36,757 nt of DNA from Rhodospirillales bacterium. GTDB taxonomy: Bacteria > Pseudomonadota > Alphaproteobacteria > Rhodospirillales > 2-12-FULL-67-15. Location of the stretch: positions 1 to 36,757 of the forward strand of contig SHWG01000005.1 of NCBI GenBank assembly GCA_009693905.1. The letters are read 5' to 3'. Both the position numbers and the translations under genes were made by a program. This document shows positions 10,704 through 21,856 of the stretch, piece by piece. The notes below the pieces were generated by a model. That model did no database searches. It saw nothing but the letters and a program-made list of their open reading frames with translations, and was not told the origin of the DNA. Position 1 is the first letter of the stretch; every line of letters begins with the position of its first letter.

Positions 10704-11882
10704 ATGGTCGAAACCCGCATCCGCAATTTCAATCTCAATTTCGGTCCGCAACATCCGGCAGCGCACGGCGTGCTGCGCCTGGTGCTGGAAATGGACGGCG
10801 AAGTGATCGAGCGCGCCGACCCGCACATCGGCCTCTTGCACCGCGGGACCGAAAAGCTGATCGAGCACAAGAGCTATCTCCAAGCGGTGCCGTACTTCGA
10901 CCGCCTCGACTACGTCGCGCCCCAGAACCAGGAGCATGCTTTCGCCCTGGCGGTGGAAAAGCTGCTGGGCATCGCGCCGCCGCCGCGCGGCCAATACATC
11001 CGCGTTCTCTACGCCGAGATCGGCCGAATCCTCAATCACATCCTCAATGTCTGCTCCTACGCCATGGACGTTGGCGCGATGACGCCGATGCTGTGGGCGT
11101 TCGAGGAGCGCGAGCGGTTGATGGAATTCTGCGAACGCGCGTCCGGCGCGCGCCTGCACATGGCCTATTTCCGTCCCGGCGGCGTGGCGCGCGATCTCCC
11201 CGTCGGGTTGGTGGAGGACATCCACGCCTGGAACGAGCAGTTCCTCAAGGTGGTCGACGACATCGAGACGCTGCTGACCGAGAATCGAATCTTCAAGCAG
11301 CGCACCGTCGATATCGGCCGCATCGGCCCCGAGGACGCCCTCGACTGGGGTTTTTCCGGCCCGAATTTGCGCGCCAGCGGCTTCGCCTGGGATTTGCGCA
11401 AGTCGCAACCCTACGATGCCTACGCCGAGATGGATTTCGACGTGCCGGTCGGCAAGAACGGCGATTGTTACGATCGCTACCTGATCCGGATGCACGAGAT
11501 GCGCGAGAGCGTGAAAATCATCCGCCAATGCCTGGAGCGGATGCCCTCGGGCCGGGCCATGACCGACAACCGCAAGATCGCACCCCCGCCGCGCGGCGAC
11601 ATGAAGGGGTCGATGGAGGACTTGATCCATCACTTCAAGCTCTACACCGAGGGGTACCACGTTCCCGCCGGCGAAACTTACACCGCGGTCGAGGCGCCCA
11701 AGGGCGAGTTTGGCGTTTACCTCGTCTCCGACGGCACCAATCGCCCGTATCGCTGCAAGATCCGCGCGCCCGGATTCGCGCACTTGCAGGCGCTGGAATT
11801 TCTCTCGCGCGGCCACATGCTCGCCGACGTGGTCGCCAACATCGGCTCGATCGATATCGTTTTCGGGGAGATCGACCGGTGA
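10704..11882 (+). CDS. nuoD: NADH-quinone oxidoreductase subunit D
   Basis: A 392-aa 49-kDa-type subunit that forms the quinone-binding cavity with NuoB and descends from [NiFe]-hydrogenase large subunits. Visible signatures are [18 protein letters not shown] (H17, H21), [14 protein letters not shown] and the central [14 protein letters not shown]. The C-terminus [18 protein letters not shown] is the usual family end. It starts 7 nt after nuoC and its TGA overlaps the GTG of nuoE. Confidence 0.98.
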   Translation: MVETRIRNFNLNFGPQHPAAHGVLRLVLEMDGEVIERADPHIGLLHRGTEKLIEHKSYLQAVPYFDRLDYVAPQNQEHAFALAVEKLLGIAPPPRGQYIRVLYAEIGRILNHILNVCSYAMDVGAMTPMLWAFEERERLMEFCERASGARLHMAYFRPGGVARDLPVGLVEDIHAWNEQFLKVVDDIETLLTENRIFKQRTVDIGRIGPEDALDWGFSGPNLRASGFAWDLRKSQPYDAYAEMDFDVPVGKNGDCYDRYLIRMHEMRESVKIIRQCLERMPSGRAMTDNRKIAPPPRGDMKGSMEDLIHHFKLYTEGYHVPAGETYTAVEAPKGEFGVYLVSDGTNRPYRCKIRAPGFAHLQALEFLSRGHMLADVVANIGSIDIVFGEIDR

Positions 11883-12475
11883 GCGCCCCCCCCTTCGTTT
11901 TGAGTCCCGAGAACGTCGCGCGGGCGGAGGCGATCGTCGCCAAGTATCCCGATGGCCGCCAGGCGAGCGCGGTTATGCCGCTGTTGGATATTGCTCAGCG
12001 TCAGGGCGGCGGCTGGTTGACGCAAGCGGCGATGGATTACGTCGCCGATTATCTCAAAATGCCGCCGATCCGCGTTTACGAAGTGGCGTCCTTCTACACC
12101 ATGTTCAACCTGAAACCGGTCGGCCGGCACCATGTTCAGGTCTGCACCAATTTGCCGTGCTGGCTGCGCGGCTCGGACGTGGTCGCGGAAACCTGCCGGC
12201 GCGCCCTCGGCATCGGTTTCGGCGAAACCACGGACGACGGCCAGTTCACCTTGAGCGAGGTGGAATGTCTCGGCGCCTGCGTCAACGCCCCAATGATTCA
12301 GATCGGAGACGACTATTACGAGGATCTCGATTCCGTCACGACGCGCGCGGTTCTTTCCGTCCTCAAGCAAGGCGGCAAGCCGAAGGTTGGCTCGCAGATG
12401 GGGAGGCGGAGCTGCGAGCCGAAGGGCGGCCTTACGTCGCTCCGTGAAACCGCACCCATGGCCGGAAAGAAGTGA
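11879..12475 (+). CDS. nuoE: NADH-quinone oxidoreductase subunit E ([2Fe-2S] N1a)
   Basis: A 198-aa 24-kDa-type subunit with a thioredoxin-like [2Fe-2S] domain. Ligands are C89 and C94 (VCTNLPCW) and C130 and C134 ([10 protein letters not shown]). The ORF in the track begins much earlier inside nuoD. I place the start at GTG 11879, overlapping the nuoD stop by 4 nt, which yields the typical N-terminus [19 protein letters not shown]. The C-terminus has a roughly 35-residue extension ending [15 protein letters not shown] beyond the short enterobacterial form; such tails are usual in alphaproteobacteria. Confidence 0.96.
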   Translation: MSAPPFVLSPENVARAEAIVAKYPDGRQASAVMPLLDIAQRQGGGWLTQAAMDYVADYLKMPPIRVYEVASFYTMFNLKPVGRHHVQVCTNLPCWLRGSDVVAETCRRALGIGFGETTDDGQFTLSEVECLGACVNAPMIQIGDDYYEDLDSVTTRAVLSVLKQGGKPKVGSQMGRRSCEPKGGLTSLRETAPMAGKK

Positions 12476-13764
12476 TGTTGCAGGACAAAGATCGCATCTT
12501 CACGAATATCTACGGTTTCGGCGATGCCGGGCTCGCCGGCGCGCGCGCGCGCGGCGACTGGAGCGGGACCCGGGAGATTCTCGCCAAAGGCAGGGCCGAG
12601 ATCGTCGAGGTGATGAAAAAATCCGGCCTGCGCGGGCGCGGCGGAGCCGGGTTCAGCACCGGCATGAAGTGGTCTTTCATGCCCAAGGAAATCGGCGCGC
12701 GGCCGCACTTTTTGGTCATCAACGCCGATGAAGGCGAGCCCGGCACCTGCAAGGATCGGGAAATTCTCCGTCACGACCCTCATAAATTGATCGAAGGCGC
12801 GCTGATCGCTTCCTTCGCCATGGGGGCGCACGTTTGCTATTGCTATGTGCGCGGAGAATTTCTCCGCGAGGCGGAGGCGCTGCAACGGGCCACCGATGAA
12901 GCCCGTGCCGCCGGCCTGATCGGCCCGAATGCTTGCGGCTCGGGATGGGATTTCGAGTTTCATGTCCACCTCGGCGCTGGCGCCTACATTTGCGGCGAGG
13001 AAACGGCGCTGATCGAAAGCCTCGAGGGCAAAAAGGGCCAGCCCCGCCTCAAGCCGCCTTTTCCCGCCAATGTCGGCCTCTATGGCTGCCCGACCACGGT
13101 CAACAACGTGGAAAGCATCGCGGTCGCGCCGGCTATTCTGCGCCGCGGACCCGAGTGGTTCGCCGCGCTCGGCCGGCCCAACAACGTCGGCACCAAGCTC
13201 TTCAACATTTCCGGGCACGTCAATAATCCGTGCACCGTCGAGGAAGAGATGGGGATTACCCTGAAGGATTTGATCGAGACGCATGCGGGCGGCGTTCGCG
13301 GCGGCTGGGATAACTTGCTCGCGGTGATCCCCGGAGGCGCTTCGGTGCCGTTGATCCCGAAATCCATCTGCGACACCGTGCGCATGGATTTCGATTCCCT
13401 GCGCGAGGTCAAATCCGGCCTCGGCACCGCGGCCGTGATGGTCATGGACAAGTCCACCGACGTGATCCGCGCGATTTCGCGCCTGTCGCGCTTCTACAAG
13501 CACGAAAGCTGCGGCCAGTGCACGCCGTGCCGCGAGGGTACCGGCTGGCTTTCCCGGATGATGGAGCGCATGGCGCGCGGCGACGCCGCGCCCGATGAAA
13601 TCAATGTCCTGGAACAAGTCACCCGTCAGGTCGAGGGCACCACCATCTGCGCGCTGGCGGACGCCGCCGCGTGGCCGGTGCAGGGACTGCTCCGCCACTT
13701 CCGGCCTGAACTCGAACGCCGCATCGCCGAGGCCCGGGCCCGCAAGTCCGGCCGCGCGGCATAA
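12475..13764 (+). CDS. nuoF: NADH-quinone oxidoreductase subunit F (FMN, NADH site)
   Basis: A 429-aa 51-kDa-type subunit that oxidises NADH through FMN and cluster N3. The nucleotide and FMN sites are [16 protein letters not shown] (51-66) and [17 protein letters not shown] (169-185). The [4Fe-4S] ligands are C346, C349, C352 (ESCGQCTPC) and C392 (TTICALAD). ATG 12475 overlaps the last base of the nuoE stop (TGATG). The track's GTG 12472 would add only one residue. Upstream GGAAAGAAG is a plausible ribosome binding site. Confidence 0.98.
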   Translation: MLQDKDRIFTNIYGFGDAGLAGARARGDWSGTREILAKGRAEIVEVMKKSGLRGRGGAGFSTGMKWSFMPKEIGARPHFLVINADEGEPGTCKDREILRHDPHKLIEGALIASFAMGAHVCYCYVRGEFLREAEALQRATDEARAAGLIGPNACGSGWDFEFHVHLGAGAYICGEETALIESLEGKKGQPRLKPPFPANVGLYGCPTTVNNVESIAVAPAILRRGPEWFAALGRPNNVGTKLFNISGHVNNPCTVEEEMGITLKDLIETHAGGVRGGWDNLLAVIPGGASVPLIPKSICDTVRMDFDSLREVKSGLGTAAVMVMDKSTDVIRAISRLSRFYKHESCGQCTPCREGTGWLSRMMERMARGDAAPDEINVLEQVTRQVEGTTICALADAAAWPVQGLLRHFRPELERRIAEARARKSGRAA

Positions 13765-13786
13765 GGGGAAGGGAAGGAAAACCGTT

Positions 13787-15856
13787 ATGCCAAAATTGAC
13801 CGTCAACGGTCGCGAGATCGAGGTTCCCGCCGGGCACACCGTTCTTCAGGCGTGCGAGGCCTCGGGCGTCGAAATTCCCCGTTTCTGCTACCACGAACGC
13901 CTGTCCATCGCCGGCAACTGCCGCATGTGCCTGGTGCACCAGGAGAAAGCACCGAAGCCGATCGCGTCGTGCGCGATGCCGGCCGCCGACGGCATGGTCA
14001 TTCGCACCGACACGCCCGAGATCCATAAGGCCCGCCAAGGGGTGATGGAGCTTCTTCTCATCAACCACCCGCTCGATTGCCCGATCTGCGATCAGGCCGG
14101 CGAATGCGACCTCCAGGATCAAGCGATGGGTTACGGCTTCGACCGCGGCCGCTACCGCGAGAACCGCCGGGCGGTCAAGGACAAGGATTGGGGCCCGCTG
14201 ATCAAGACGGTGATGACGCGCTGCATTCATTGCACGCGCTGCATCCGCTTCGCGACCGAGATCGCGGGCGTGCCCGAACTCGGCGCGACCGGCCGGGGCG
14301 AGAACATGGAAGTCGGCATGTACGTCGAGAAGGCGCTCAATTCCGAACTCAGCGGCAATTTGATCGATCTCTGTCCTGTCGGGGCGTTGACCTCGGCGCC
14401 GTACGCCTTCGCCAGCCGCTCGTGGGAACTGCGCACGACGGAATCGGTGGACGTTCTGGACGCGGTCGGCAGCAACATCCGGATCGATTCGCGCGGGCCG
14501 ACGGTGCTTCGCGTCCTGCCGCGCCTCAACGAAGACGTGAACGAGGAATGGATTTCCGACAAGACCCGGTTCGCGTGCGATGGGCTCCGGAGCCGCCGCC
14601 TCGACCAGCCTTGGGTGCGGCGCTCAGGGTCGCTCGAACCCGCGACCTGGCCCGAAGCGTTCGCCGCCGTCGCCGGGCGCCTCAAATCGGCCAAGCCGGA
14701 TCGCGTCGCGGCCATTGCCGGCGATCTTGCCTGCGCCGAATCGATGGTTGCGTTGAAAACGCTGCTCGCCAAGCTCGGCAGCCCGCACCTGGATTGCCGC
14801 CAGGATGGCGCCAAGCTCGATCCCATTTGCCGGGCCGGGTATTTGTTCAACACCACCATCGCCGGAATCGAGCAAGCGGACGCGTGTCTCCTGATTGGCA
14901 CAAACCCGCGCCGCGAAGCGCCGATCGTCAACGCGCGGCTGCGCAAGCGCTCGTTGATGGGTGGTTTTACCGTCGGCTTGATCGGCGAGGCGGCGGATTT
15001 GACTTATCGGGTCGAGCATCTCGGTCCCGGACCTGAGAAACTCAAGGCCATCGCCGCCGGTAAACACCCGTTTTCCAAGACTCTCGCCAAAGCCAAGGCG
15101 CCGATGCTGGTGATCGGCCAAGGCGCGCTGGCGCGGCCCGATGGCGGGGCGGTTCTCGCGCTCGCCCGCGAGATCGCGGAAAGTTGCGGCCTGATCAAGC
15201 CCGAATCGAAGTGGAATGGATTCAACGTCCTGCACACGGCCGCGAGCCGCACAGGCGGGCTCGATCTCGGTTTCGTGCCCGGACCAAAGGGGCGCGATAC
15301 CGCGGCCATCGTCGCCGGCGCGGGCCAGGGCGCGATCGAGGTGCTGTTCCTGCTCGGCGCCGATGAGATCGATACCGGCCGGCTCGGCTCCGCGTTCGTC
15401 GTCTATATCGGCCATCACGGCGACAAGGGCGCGACGCGCGCCGACGTGATCCTGCCCGGCGCCGCCTACACGGAAAAAGACGCGACTTACGTCAACACCG
15501 AAGGCCGCGTCCAGCGCACCCGCCGCGCCGTCTTCCCCCCCGGAGAGGCGCGCGAGGACTGGGCCATCGTTCGCGCCCTGGCGGAGTCCTGCGGCGTGCA
15601 GCTGCCGTTCGACCGCCTCGCCGACGTGCGCGCCCAGCTGGCCGCGGCCAATCCCGTCTTCGCCACGCTCGATACCGTACTGCCAGCGCCGTGGGGCGCG
15701 TTCGGCACGCCGGGCGAGGTTGCCGCCGCGCCGTTTCGTTCCCCGATCCGCGATTTCTACCGCACCGATGCCATCAGCCGGGCCTCGCCGACCATGGACG
15801 AATGCGCGGCGGCGTTTTCCGGCAGTCCCCCGGGCCTGACGGGAACCCATGGTTGA
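13787..15856 (+). CDS. nuoG: NADH-quinone oxidoreductase subunit G
   Basis: A 689-aa 75-kDa-type subunit that wires electrons through the peripheral arm. The [2Fe-2S] N1b ligands are C34, C45, C48 and C62. The His-Cys3 cluster N5 uses H94, C98, C101 and C107 ([14 protein letters not shown]), and cluster N4 uses C146, C149, C152 and C196 (CIHCTRC...DLCPVGA). No further Cys group follows in the 200-240 region, so the extra N7 cluster of enterobacterial NuoG is absent, as in mitochondrial-type enzymes. A molybdopterin-oxidoreductase-like domain follows. ATG 13787 is preceded by GGGAAGGAAA; the track's earlier start lies inside nuoF. Confidence 0.97.
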   Translation: MPKLTVNGREIEVPAGHTVLQACEASGVEIPRFCYHERLSIAGNCRMCLVHQEKAPKPIASCAMPAADGMVIRTDTPEIHKARQGVMELLLINHPLDCPICDQAGECDLQDQAMGYGFDRGRYRENRRAVKDKDWGPLIKTVMTRCIHCTRCIRFATEIAGVPELGATGRGENMEVGMYVEKALNSELSGNLIDLCPVGALTSAPYAFASRSWELRTTESVDVLDAVGSNIRIDSRGPTVLRVLPRLNEDVNEEWISDKTRFACDGLRSRRLDQPWVRRSGSLEPATWPEAFAAVAGRLKSAKPDRVAAIAGDLACAESMVALKTLLAKLGSPHLDCRQDGAKLDPICRAGYLFNTTIAGIEQADACLLIGTNPRREAPIVNARLRKRSLMGGFTVGLIGEAADLTYRVEHLGPGPEKLKAIAAGKHPFSKTLAKAKAPMLVIGQGALARPDGGAVLALAREIAESCGLIKPESKWNGFNVLHTAASRTGGLDLGFVPGPKGRDTAAIVAGAGQGAIEVLFLLGADEIDTGRLGSAFVVYIGHHGDKGATRADVILPGAAYTEKDATYVNTEGRVQRTRRAVFPPGEAREDWAIVRALAESCGVQLPFDRLADVRAQLAAANPVFATLDTVLPAPWGAFGTPGEVAAAPFRSPIRDFYRTDAISRASPTMDECAAAFSGSPPGLTGTHG

Positions 15857-16892
15857 GACCTTTCCCGCAATCTGGAACGCCTATCTCTGGCCGCTCCTTT
15901 GGATCGCGATCAAGATCGTTGGGATTGTGGTGCCGCTGTTGCTCGCGGTCGCTTATCTGACCTACGCCGAGCGCAAGGTGATCGGGGCGATCCAGCTCCG
16001 GCGCGGTCCCAACGTGGTCGGCCCCTTCGGCCTGCTCCAGCCGCTCGCCGATGGGCTCAAGCTGTTCGTCAAGGAAACCGTGTTCCCGACCGGCGCCAAC
16101 CGGGGCGTGTTTCTTCTCGCGCCGTGCGTCACCTTCGTCCTTGCGCTCGCCGCCTGGGCGGTGATCCCGTTCGGCGAGGGGCTGGTGTTGGCCGACATCA
16201 ACGTCGGCATTCTTTACCTGTTCGCCATTTCCTCGCTCGGCGTTTACGGCATCCTGATGGCGGGCTGGGCCAGCAACTCGCGCTACGCTTTTCTCGGCGC
16301 GCTCCGCTCCGCGGCGCAAATGGTGTCCTACGAGGTTTCGATCGGATTCGTCATCATCACCGTTCTCTTGTGCGTCGGCTCGCTCAATCTTACCGACATC
16401 GTCATGGCGCAGAAGGGACGGTTCGGGATGTTGAACTGGTTCTGGCTGCCGCTGCTGCCGATGGCGGCGATCTTCTTTATTTCGGCCTTGGCCGAGACCA
16501 ATCGGCACCCGTTCGACTTGCCCGAAGCCGAGGCCGAACTGGTCGCGGGCTACAACGTCGAATATTCGGCGATGACGTTCGCGCTCTTCTTCCTCGGCGA
16601 ATACGCCAACATGATTCTGATGTCGGGGATGACCGCGGTTCTGTTCCTGGGCGGATGGCTGCCGCCGTTCGAGGTCGCTCCGTTCACCTGGGTCCCGGGG
16701 CCGGTCTGGTTCGCCCTCAAGATCGCGGCGGTCCTGTTCGTGTTCATCTGGGTGCGCGCGGCATTCCCGCGCTATCGCTACGACCAGTTGATGCGGCTCG
16801 GCTGGAAGGTGTTTCTGCCCGCTTCGCTCGCCGCGGTCGTGGTGGTTTCGGGCGTGTTGGTCGCGTTCGGCGCCGCGCCGGGCATGAGATAG
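15849..16892 (+). CDS. nuoH: NADH-quinone oxidoreductase subunit H
   Basis: A 347-aa ND1-type membrane subunit that joins the quinone cavity to the proton-pumping arm. Family blocks are [20 protein letters not shown] near residue 37 and the acidic quinone loop [20 protein letters not shown] followed by [18 protein letters not shown]. About eight or nine transmembrane segments are readable. Its ATG overlaps the end of nuoG by 8 nt, suggesting translational coupling. Confidence 0.98.
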   Translation: MVETFPAIWNAYLWPLLWIAIKIVGIVVPLLLAVAYLTYAERKVIGAIQLRRGPNVVGPFGLLQPLADGLKLFVKETVFPTGANRGVFLLAPCVTFVLALAAWAVIPFGEGLVLADINVGILYLFAISSLGVYGILMAGWASNSRYAFLGALRSAAQMVSYEVSIGFVIITVLLCVGSLNLTDIVMAQKGRFGMLNWFWLPLLPMAAIFFISALAETNRHPFDLPEAEAELVAGYNVEYSAMTFALFFLGEYANMILMSGMTAVLFLGGWLPPFEVAPFTWVPGPVWFALKIAAVLFVFIWVRAAFPRYRYDQLMRLGWKVFLPASLAAVVVVSGVLVAFGAAPGMR

Positions 16893-16907
16893 GCCGGGGA
16901 GAACGAC

Positions 16908-17396
16908 ATGGGATTTTTTGAACGAGCCGTCCGCACGGTTCTGTTGAGCGAGCTGCTCTCGGGGCTTGCGCTCACCTTCTCGTACATGTTCCGGCCCAAG
17001 GTGACGATCAACTACCCTTACGAAAAAGGCCCGCTCAGCCCGCGCTTTCGCGGCGAGCACGTGCTCCGCCGTTATCCGTCCGGCGAGGAGCGCTGCATCG
17101 CCTGCAAGTTGTGCGAGGCGATCTGCCCCGCCCAGGCGATCACCATCGAGGCCGAACCGCGCGCCGACGGAAGCCGGCGCACGACTCGCTACGACATCGA
17201 CATGACCAAATGCATCTACTGTGGCCTGTGCGAAGAGTCTTGCCCGGTGGACGCCATCGTCGAAGGGCCGAATTTCGAATTCGCGACCGAAACCCGCGAA
17301 GAATTGATGTACGACAAGGCCAAGTTGCTCGCCAACGGCGATCGTTGGGAGACCGAGATCGCCGAGCGGCTGCGCGCCGACGCGCCGTATCGTTGA
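16908..17396 (+). CDS. nuoI: NADH-quinone oxidoreductase subunit I (clusters N6a/N6b)
   Basis: A 162-aa 23-kDa-type ferredoxin-like subunit carrying two [4Fe-4S] clusters. Ligand sets are C63, C66, C69, C73 ([11 protein letters not shown]) and C102, C105, C108, C112 ([11 protein letters not shown]). An N-terminal amphipathic segment ([21 protein letters not shown]) sits against the membrane. ATG 16908 has GGGGAG upstream at good distance. Standard length, 15 nt after nuoH. Confidence 0.98.
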   Translation: MGFFERAVRTVLLSELLSGLALTFSYMFRPKVTINYPYEKGPLSPRFRGEHVLRRYPSGEERCIACKLCEAICPAQAITIEAEPRADGSRRTTRYDIDMTKCIYCGLCEESCPVDAIVEGPNFEFATETREELMYDKAKLLANGDRWETEIAERLRADAPYR

Positions 17397-17412
17397 GGAA
17401 GAGCGCGCCCCC

Positions 17413-18015
17413 ATGATCCAGGCTTTGGCCTTTTACATGTTCGCTTTGACCGCCGTGCTCTCGGCGCTACTGGTCGTATCGGTGCGCAACCCGGTTCATT
17501 CGGTCTTGTTTCTGATTCTCGCGTTTTTCAACGCCGCCGGCCTGTTCGTGCTCGCCGGCGCCGAATTCCTGGCGATGATCCTGGTCGTGGTCTATGTCGG
17601 CGCGGTCGCGGTGCTGTTCATGTTCGTGGTTATGATGCTGGACATCGACTTCGTCGTTCTGCGCCAGGGGTTCATGAATTACCTGCCGCTCGGCGCGCTG
17701 GTCGGAATCGTGATGCTGGTCGAACTCGCGGTCGTGCTCGCGGGGTGGCGCGCCGCGCCCTACGCGCGGTTTCCGGCGGCGCCGACACCGGGCGATATCA
17801 ACAACACCCAGGCGATCGGGGAGGTTCTTTACACCCACTACGCCTACCTGTTCCAGGCGGCGGGCATGATTCTCCTGGTGGCGATGGTGGGCGCGATCGT
17901 GCTCACGCACCGGGAGCGCACAGGCGTACGCCGCCAGGATATAGCCGAACAGATCGCGCGGCGGCCCGCGGACACGGTCGAACTCAAGAAAGTCGAGTCG
18001 GGGAAGGGGATCTAG
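17413..18015 (+). CDS. nuoJ: NADH-quinone oxidoreductase subunit J
   Basis: A 200-aa ND6-type membrane subunit with five predicted helices. The conserved third helix region [26 protein letters not shown] includes the pi-bulge motif linked to coupling. The final helix [18 protein letters not shown] is followed by a charged cytoplasmic tail ([21 protein letters not shown]). It starts 16 nt after nuoI and ends 4 nt before nuoK. Confidence 0.97.
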   Translation: MIQALAFYMFALTAVLSALLVVSVRNPVHSVLFLILAFFNAAGLFVLAGAEFLAMILVVVYVGAVAVLFMFVVMMLDIDFVVLRQGFMNYLPLGALVGIVMLVELAVVLAGWRAAPYARFPAAPTPGDINNTQAIGEVLYTHYAYLFQAAGMILLVAMVGAIVLTHRERTGVRRQDIAEQIARRPADTVELKKVESGKGI

Positions 18016-18019
18016 AGCG

Positions 18020-18331
18020 ATGCTCGAAGTCGGCCTTGCCCACTATCTCACGGTCGGCGCGATTCTCTTCGCGACCGGGATCTTCGGCATTTTCCTCAAC
18101 CGCAAGAACGTGATCGTGATTCTGATGTCGGTCGAACTGATGCTGCTTGCGGTCAACATCAATCTGGTCGCGTTCTCGGCCGCGCTCGGCGATCTCACCG
18201 GCCAGGTGTTCGCCATGCTGGTCTTGACCGTCGCCGCGGCCGAGGCCGCCATCGGACTTGCCATCCTGGTCGCGTTCTTCCGCAATCGCGGCTCGATCGC
18301 GGTCGAAGACATCAACATGATGAAGGGGTAG
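18020..18331 (+). CDS. nuoK: NADH-quinone oxidoreductase subunit K
   Basis: A 103-aa ND4L-type subunit of three helices. The two buried glutamates used in proton transfer are present, E39 ([15 protein letters not shown]) and E75 ([14 protein letters not shown]), matching E36 and E72 of E. coli. ATG 18020 gives exactly the family length. Confidence 0.98.
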   Translation: MLEVGLAHYLTVGAILFATGIFGIFLNRKNVIVILMSVELMLLAVNINLVAFSAALGDLTGQVFAMLVLTVAAAEAAIGLAILVAFFRNRGSIAVEDINMMKG

Positions 18332-18338
18332 GGCGGGC

Positions 18339-20297
18339 ATGTACGCGGCCACGATCTTCCTGCCCCTGCTCGGCGCCATTCTCGCCGGCGTGCTCGCATT
18401 CGCGCCGGCCGGAACCAGGGAAGCAAAACACCGCATCGACCGTTACGCGCAATGGGCGAGTTGCGGCGGGCTCGTCCTCGCCGCGCTCCTCTCGATGCTG
18501 GTCTTCAAGGACGTGGTGTTGGACAGCCAACCGCGCACCGTCGAGCTGTTCACTTGGATCGATTCCGGGGCGCTGGAAATCTCCTGGGCGTTGAAATTCG
18601 ACGCACTCACCGCGGTGATGGTCCTGATGGTGTGCAACGTCTCCGCCCTGATCCACATCTATTCGGTCGGCTACATGGCCCACGATACGGCGGTGCCGCG
18701 ATTCATGTCTTATCTCAGTCTGTTCACCTTTTTTATGCTCATGCTGGTGACGGCCGACAACCTGGTGCAATTATTCTTCGGTTGGGAAGGGGTCGGGCTT
18801 GCGTCTTACCTTTTGATCGGGTTCTGGTACGACCGCCCCTCGGCGAACGCCGCCGCGATCAAGGCATTCGTCGTCAACCGGGTCGGCGATTTCGGATTCG
18901 CGCTCGGCATTTTCGTCGTCTTCGTCCTGTTCCAGTCGGTGAATTTCGACGTCATTTTTGCCACCGCGCCGGCCAAGACCGCGGCCACGATCCGGATTTT
19001 CGGCGGCGAGTTCCACGCGCTGACGGTCGCGTGCCTGTTGTTGTTCGTCGGCGCGATGGGAAAATCGGCCCAGCTCGGCCTGCATACATGGCTGCCCGAC
19101 GCGATGGAAGGACCGACGCCGGTCTCCGCCCTGATCCACGCCGCGACCATGGTCACCGCCGGGGTGTTCATGGTCGCCCGGCTTTCGCCGCTGTTCGAGC
19201 TTTCCGAAACCGCGCTGATCGTGGTCACGGTGGTCGGGGCCTCGACCGCGATCTTCGCCGCCACGGTCGCTTGCGTGCAAAACGACATCAAACGGGTGAT
19301 CGCCTATTCGACCTGCAGCCAGCTCGGCTACATGTTCTTTGCTTGCGGCGTGTCGGCCTACGCCGCCGGCATCTTCCATCTGCTGACCCATGCGTTCTTC
19401 AAGGCGCTGCTGTTCCTCGGCGCCGGTTCGGTGATTCACGCCATGTCGGACGAGCAGGACATGCGCCGCATGGGCGGCATCTGGAAGATGGTGCCGGTGA
19501 CCTACGGCTTGATGTGGATCGGCTCGTTGGCGTTGGCCGGGATTCCGCCGTTCGCCGGGTTCTATTCCAAGGACATCATCATCGAGGCGGCCTATGCCGC
19601 GGCTTCGCCCGCGGGCAAGTTCGCGTTCGCGATGGGCATCGCCGCGGCGTTTCTGACCGCGTTCTATTCCTGGCGCCTGCTGTTCATGACCTTCCACGGC
19701 GCCCCGCGCGCCGACGAAAAGGTCATGGCCCACGTCCATGAATCTCCGCTGGTGATGATCGCGCCGCTGCTCGGGCTCGCCGCCGGCGCGGCGTTCGCCG
19801 GCTTGATCGCCTACGACGCCATCGTCGGCGAAAATATGGCTGCGTTTTGGGGCGAAACCCTCAAGGTTTTGGCCGCCCACGACGCGCTGGCCAAGGCGCA
19901 CGACGTTCCGACCTGGGTCAAGCTTGCGGCGCCGGCCGTCGCCGGCTCAGGCATCGTGCTCGCCTGCGTCCTTTATCTGTTGGCGCCGTCGTGGCCGGCG
20001 GCGCTGGCCGAACGCTACCGGCGCCTGTATCTCTTCTTGCTCAACAAATGGTATTTCGACGAGCTTTACGACCGTCTGTTCGTCCGTCCCGCCCTGGCTC
20101 TCGGCCGCAACCTATGGAAGACGGGCGACGGCACGTTGATCGACGGGCTCGGCCCCGACGGCCTCTCCCGGGCCGTTCTCGACACCGCGCGGCGGGTGGC
20201 GGCGCTCCAGACCGGATATCTCTATCACTACGCGTTCGCCATGCTGATCGGCGTCGTCGGGCTGATCACCTGGTACGTCGTGCGACAGGTGGGATAG
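18339..20297 (+). CDS. nuoL: NADH-quinone oxidoreductase subunit L
   Basis: A 652-aa antiporter-like distal pump subunit (ND5 type). Conserved blocks are [67 protein letters not shown] and [20 protein letters not shown]. The last third contains the amphipathic lateral helix region before the final membrane segment ([18 protein letters not shown]). Length agrees with proteobacterial NuoL. Spacing of 7 nt on both sides keeps it tightly inside the operon. Confidence 0.98.
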   Translation: MYAATIFLPLLGAILAGVLAFAPAGTREAKHRIDRYAQWASCGGLVLAALLSMLVFKDVVLDSQPRTVELFTWIDSGALEISWALKFDALTAVMVLMVCNVSALIHIYSVGYMAHDTAVPRFMSYLSLFTFFMLMLVTADNLVQLFFGWEGVGLASYLLIGFWYDRPSANAAAIKAFVVNRVGDFGFALGIFVVFVLFQSVNFDVIFATAPAKTAATIRIFGGEFHALTVACLLLFVGAMGKSAQLGLHTWLPDAMEGPTPVSALIHAATMVTAGVFMVARLSPLFELSETALIVVTVVGASTAIFAATVACVQNDIKRVIAYSTCSQLGYMFFACGVSAYAAGIFHLLTHAFFKALLFLGAGSVIHAMSDEQDMRRMGGIWKMVPVTYGLMWIGSLALAGIPPFAGFYSKDIIIEAAYAAASPAGKFAFAMGIAAAFLTAFYSWRLLFMTFHGAPRADEKVMAHVHESPLVMIAPLLGLAAGAAFAGLIAYDAIVGENMAAFWGETLKVLAAHDALAKAHDVPTWVKLAAPAVAGSGIVLACVLYLLAPSWPAALAERYRRLYLFLLNKWYFDELYDRLFVRPALALGRNLWKTGDGTLIDGLGPDGLSRAVLDTARRVAALQTGYLYHYAFAMLIGVVGLITWYVVRQVG

Positions 20298-20304
20298 GGC
20301 CCCG

Positions 20305-21846
20305 ATGGTCGATCTTCCCATTCTCTCGCTGTTGCTCGTTCTGCCGCTGGTCGGGGCGGGATTCATCCTGTTCATCCGCGGCGAGACCGAGATTGTCAAC
20401 ACCAACGTCCGCAGCGTCGCGCTCTGGACTAGCGGGATCGAGTTCCTGTTTTCGCTCTTTCTATGGTTCGGCTTCGACACCGACAGCGCCGGGTTCCAAT
20501 TCACCGAGAGGGCCGAATGGATGCCCGGTTTGGATATCGCCTATCACGTCGGGGTGGACGGCATTTCGGTCCTGTTCGTGCTGCTGACGACGCTGTTGAC
20601 CCCGATCTGCGTGCTCGCGAGTTGGGATTCGATCCGCGACCGCGTGCGCGAATACATGATCGCCTTCCTGGTCATGGAAACCATGATGATCGGGATGTTC
20701 GCGGCGCTCGACCTGTTTCTGTTCTACGTTTTCTTCGAGTCCGTGCTAATCCCGATGTTCCTGATCATCGGCGTCTGGGGCGGGCCGAAGCGCGTGTACG
20801 CGGCCTTCAAGTTCTTCCTCTACACCCTGACGGGGTCGGTGCTGATGCTGGTGGCGCTGCTCGCCATCTACATCGACGCGGGCACGGCGGATATCCCGCG
20901 CCTGCTCGCGCACCGCTTGCCGGTGGCGTGGCAGCCGTGGCTCTGGCTCGCTTTCTTCGCCTCGTTCGCGGTCAAGGTGCCGATGTGGCCGGTCCACACA
21001 TGGTTGCCCGATGCCCACGTCGAAGCTCCGACCGCGGGTTCGGTGATTCTGGCCGGCGTGCTCCTGAAGTTCGGCGGCTACGGATTCTTGCGCTTTTCGC
21101 TGCCGATGCTGCCGGCGGCGAGCGAAACGTTCGCGCCGCTGATCTTCGCCTTGAGCGTGATCGCCGTCATCTATACTTCGCTGGTCGCGTTGGCCCAGGA
21201 AGACATGAAAAAGCTGATCGCCTATTCCTCGGTCGCGCACATGGGATTTGTCACCGCCGGAACCTTCAGTTTCACCCTCCAAGGGATCGAGGGCGCGATC
21301 TTCCAGATGCTAAGCCACGGGATCGTCTCCGCGGCCCTGTTCCTGATCGTCGGCGTCGTCTACGACCGGATGCATTCGCGCGACATCGAAACCTACGGCG
21401 GCTTGGTCCACCGGATGCCGGCCTATGCGTTGACGTTCATGATTTTCATGCTCGCGTCGGTCGGGTTGCCCGGCACCAGCGGGTTCATCGGCGAAATCCT
21501 GGTGCTGATCGGGTTGTTCCAGGTCAACGCCTGGGTCGCGGCGTTCACCGCGACCGGCGTGATCCTGGGCGCGGTCTACATGTTTTATCTTTACCGTCGC
21601 GTGATCTTCGGCCGCCTGACCAAAGAGGCGCTCGGCCGCATCGGCGATCTGAACGCGCGCGAAATCGCGGTGTTCGCGCCGCTGATCGTGCTGGTGTTCT
21701 GGATGGGCGTGTACCCGGCTCCGTTCCTCAAAATCATGCATGCTTCCTCCGCCAACCTGGTGCGCCAGGTGGACGAGGGCCGGCGGATGGCGAACGCGCC
21801 GGGGGCTCCGGCCGTATCCTTGCCGGTCTTGGCACGGGCGCAGTAG
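20305..21846 (+). CDS. nuoM: NADH-quinone oxidoreductase subunit M
   Basis: A 513-aa antiporter-like pump subunit (ND4 type). The conserved glutamate is in [18 protein letters not shown], and the lysine-bearing helix is in [20 protein letters not shown] followed by [20 protein letters not shown]. The block [19 protein letters not shown] is also present. Standard length; starts 7 nt after nuoL. Confidence 0.98.
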   Translation: MVDLPILSLLLVLPLVGAGFILFIRGETEIVNTNVRSVALWTSGIEFLFSLFLWFGFDTDSAGFQFTERAEWMPGLDIAYHVGVDGISVLFVLLTTLLTPICVLASWDSIRDRVREYMIAFLVMETMMIGMFAALDLFLFYVFFESVLIPMFLIIGVWGGPKRVYAAFKFFLYTLTGSVLMLVALLAIYIDAGTADIPRLLAHRLPVAWQPWLWLAFFASFAVKVPMWPVHTWLPDAHVEAPTAGSVILAGVLLKFGGYGFLRFSLPMLPAASETFAPLIFALSVIAVIYTSLVALAQEDMKKLIAYSSVAHMGFVTAGTFSFTLQGIEGAIFQMLSHGIVSAALFLIVGVVYDRMHSRDIETYGGLVHRMPAYALTFMIFMLASVGLPGTSGFIGEILVLIGLFQVNAWVAAFTATGVILGAVYMFYLYRRVIFGRLTKEALGRIGDLNAREIAVFAPLIVLVFWMGVYPAPFLKIMHASSANLVRQVDEGRRMANAPGAPAVSLPVLARAQ

Positions 21847-21856
21847 GGGAGAACCG

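Noticed and set aside
12387-12475. Possible frameshift or foreign tail at the nuoE C-terminus
   Set aside because: The tail is in frame, reads to a stop overlapping nuoF, and a Gly-rich extension ending in GLTSL is normal for alphaproteobacterial NuoE.
15774-17414. 546-aa antisense ORF across nuoH-nuoI
   Set aside because: It spans two genuine complex I genes and is very rich in Arg, Glu, Asp, His and Gln, the usual signature of reverse-complemented membrane-protein codons.
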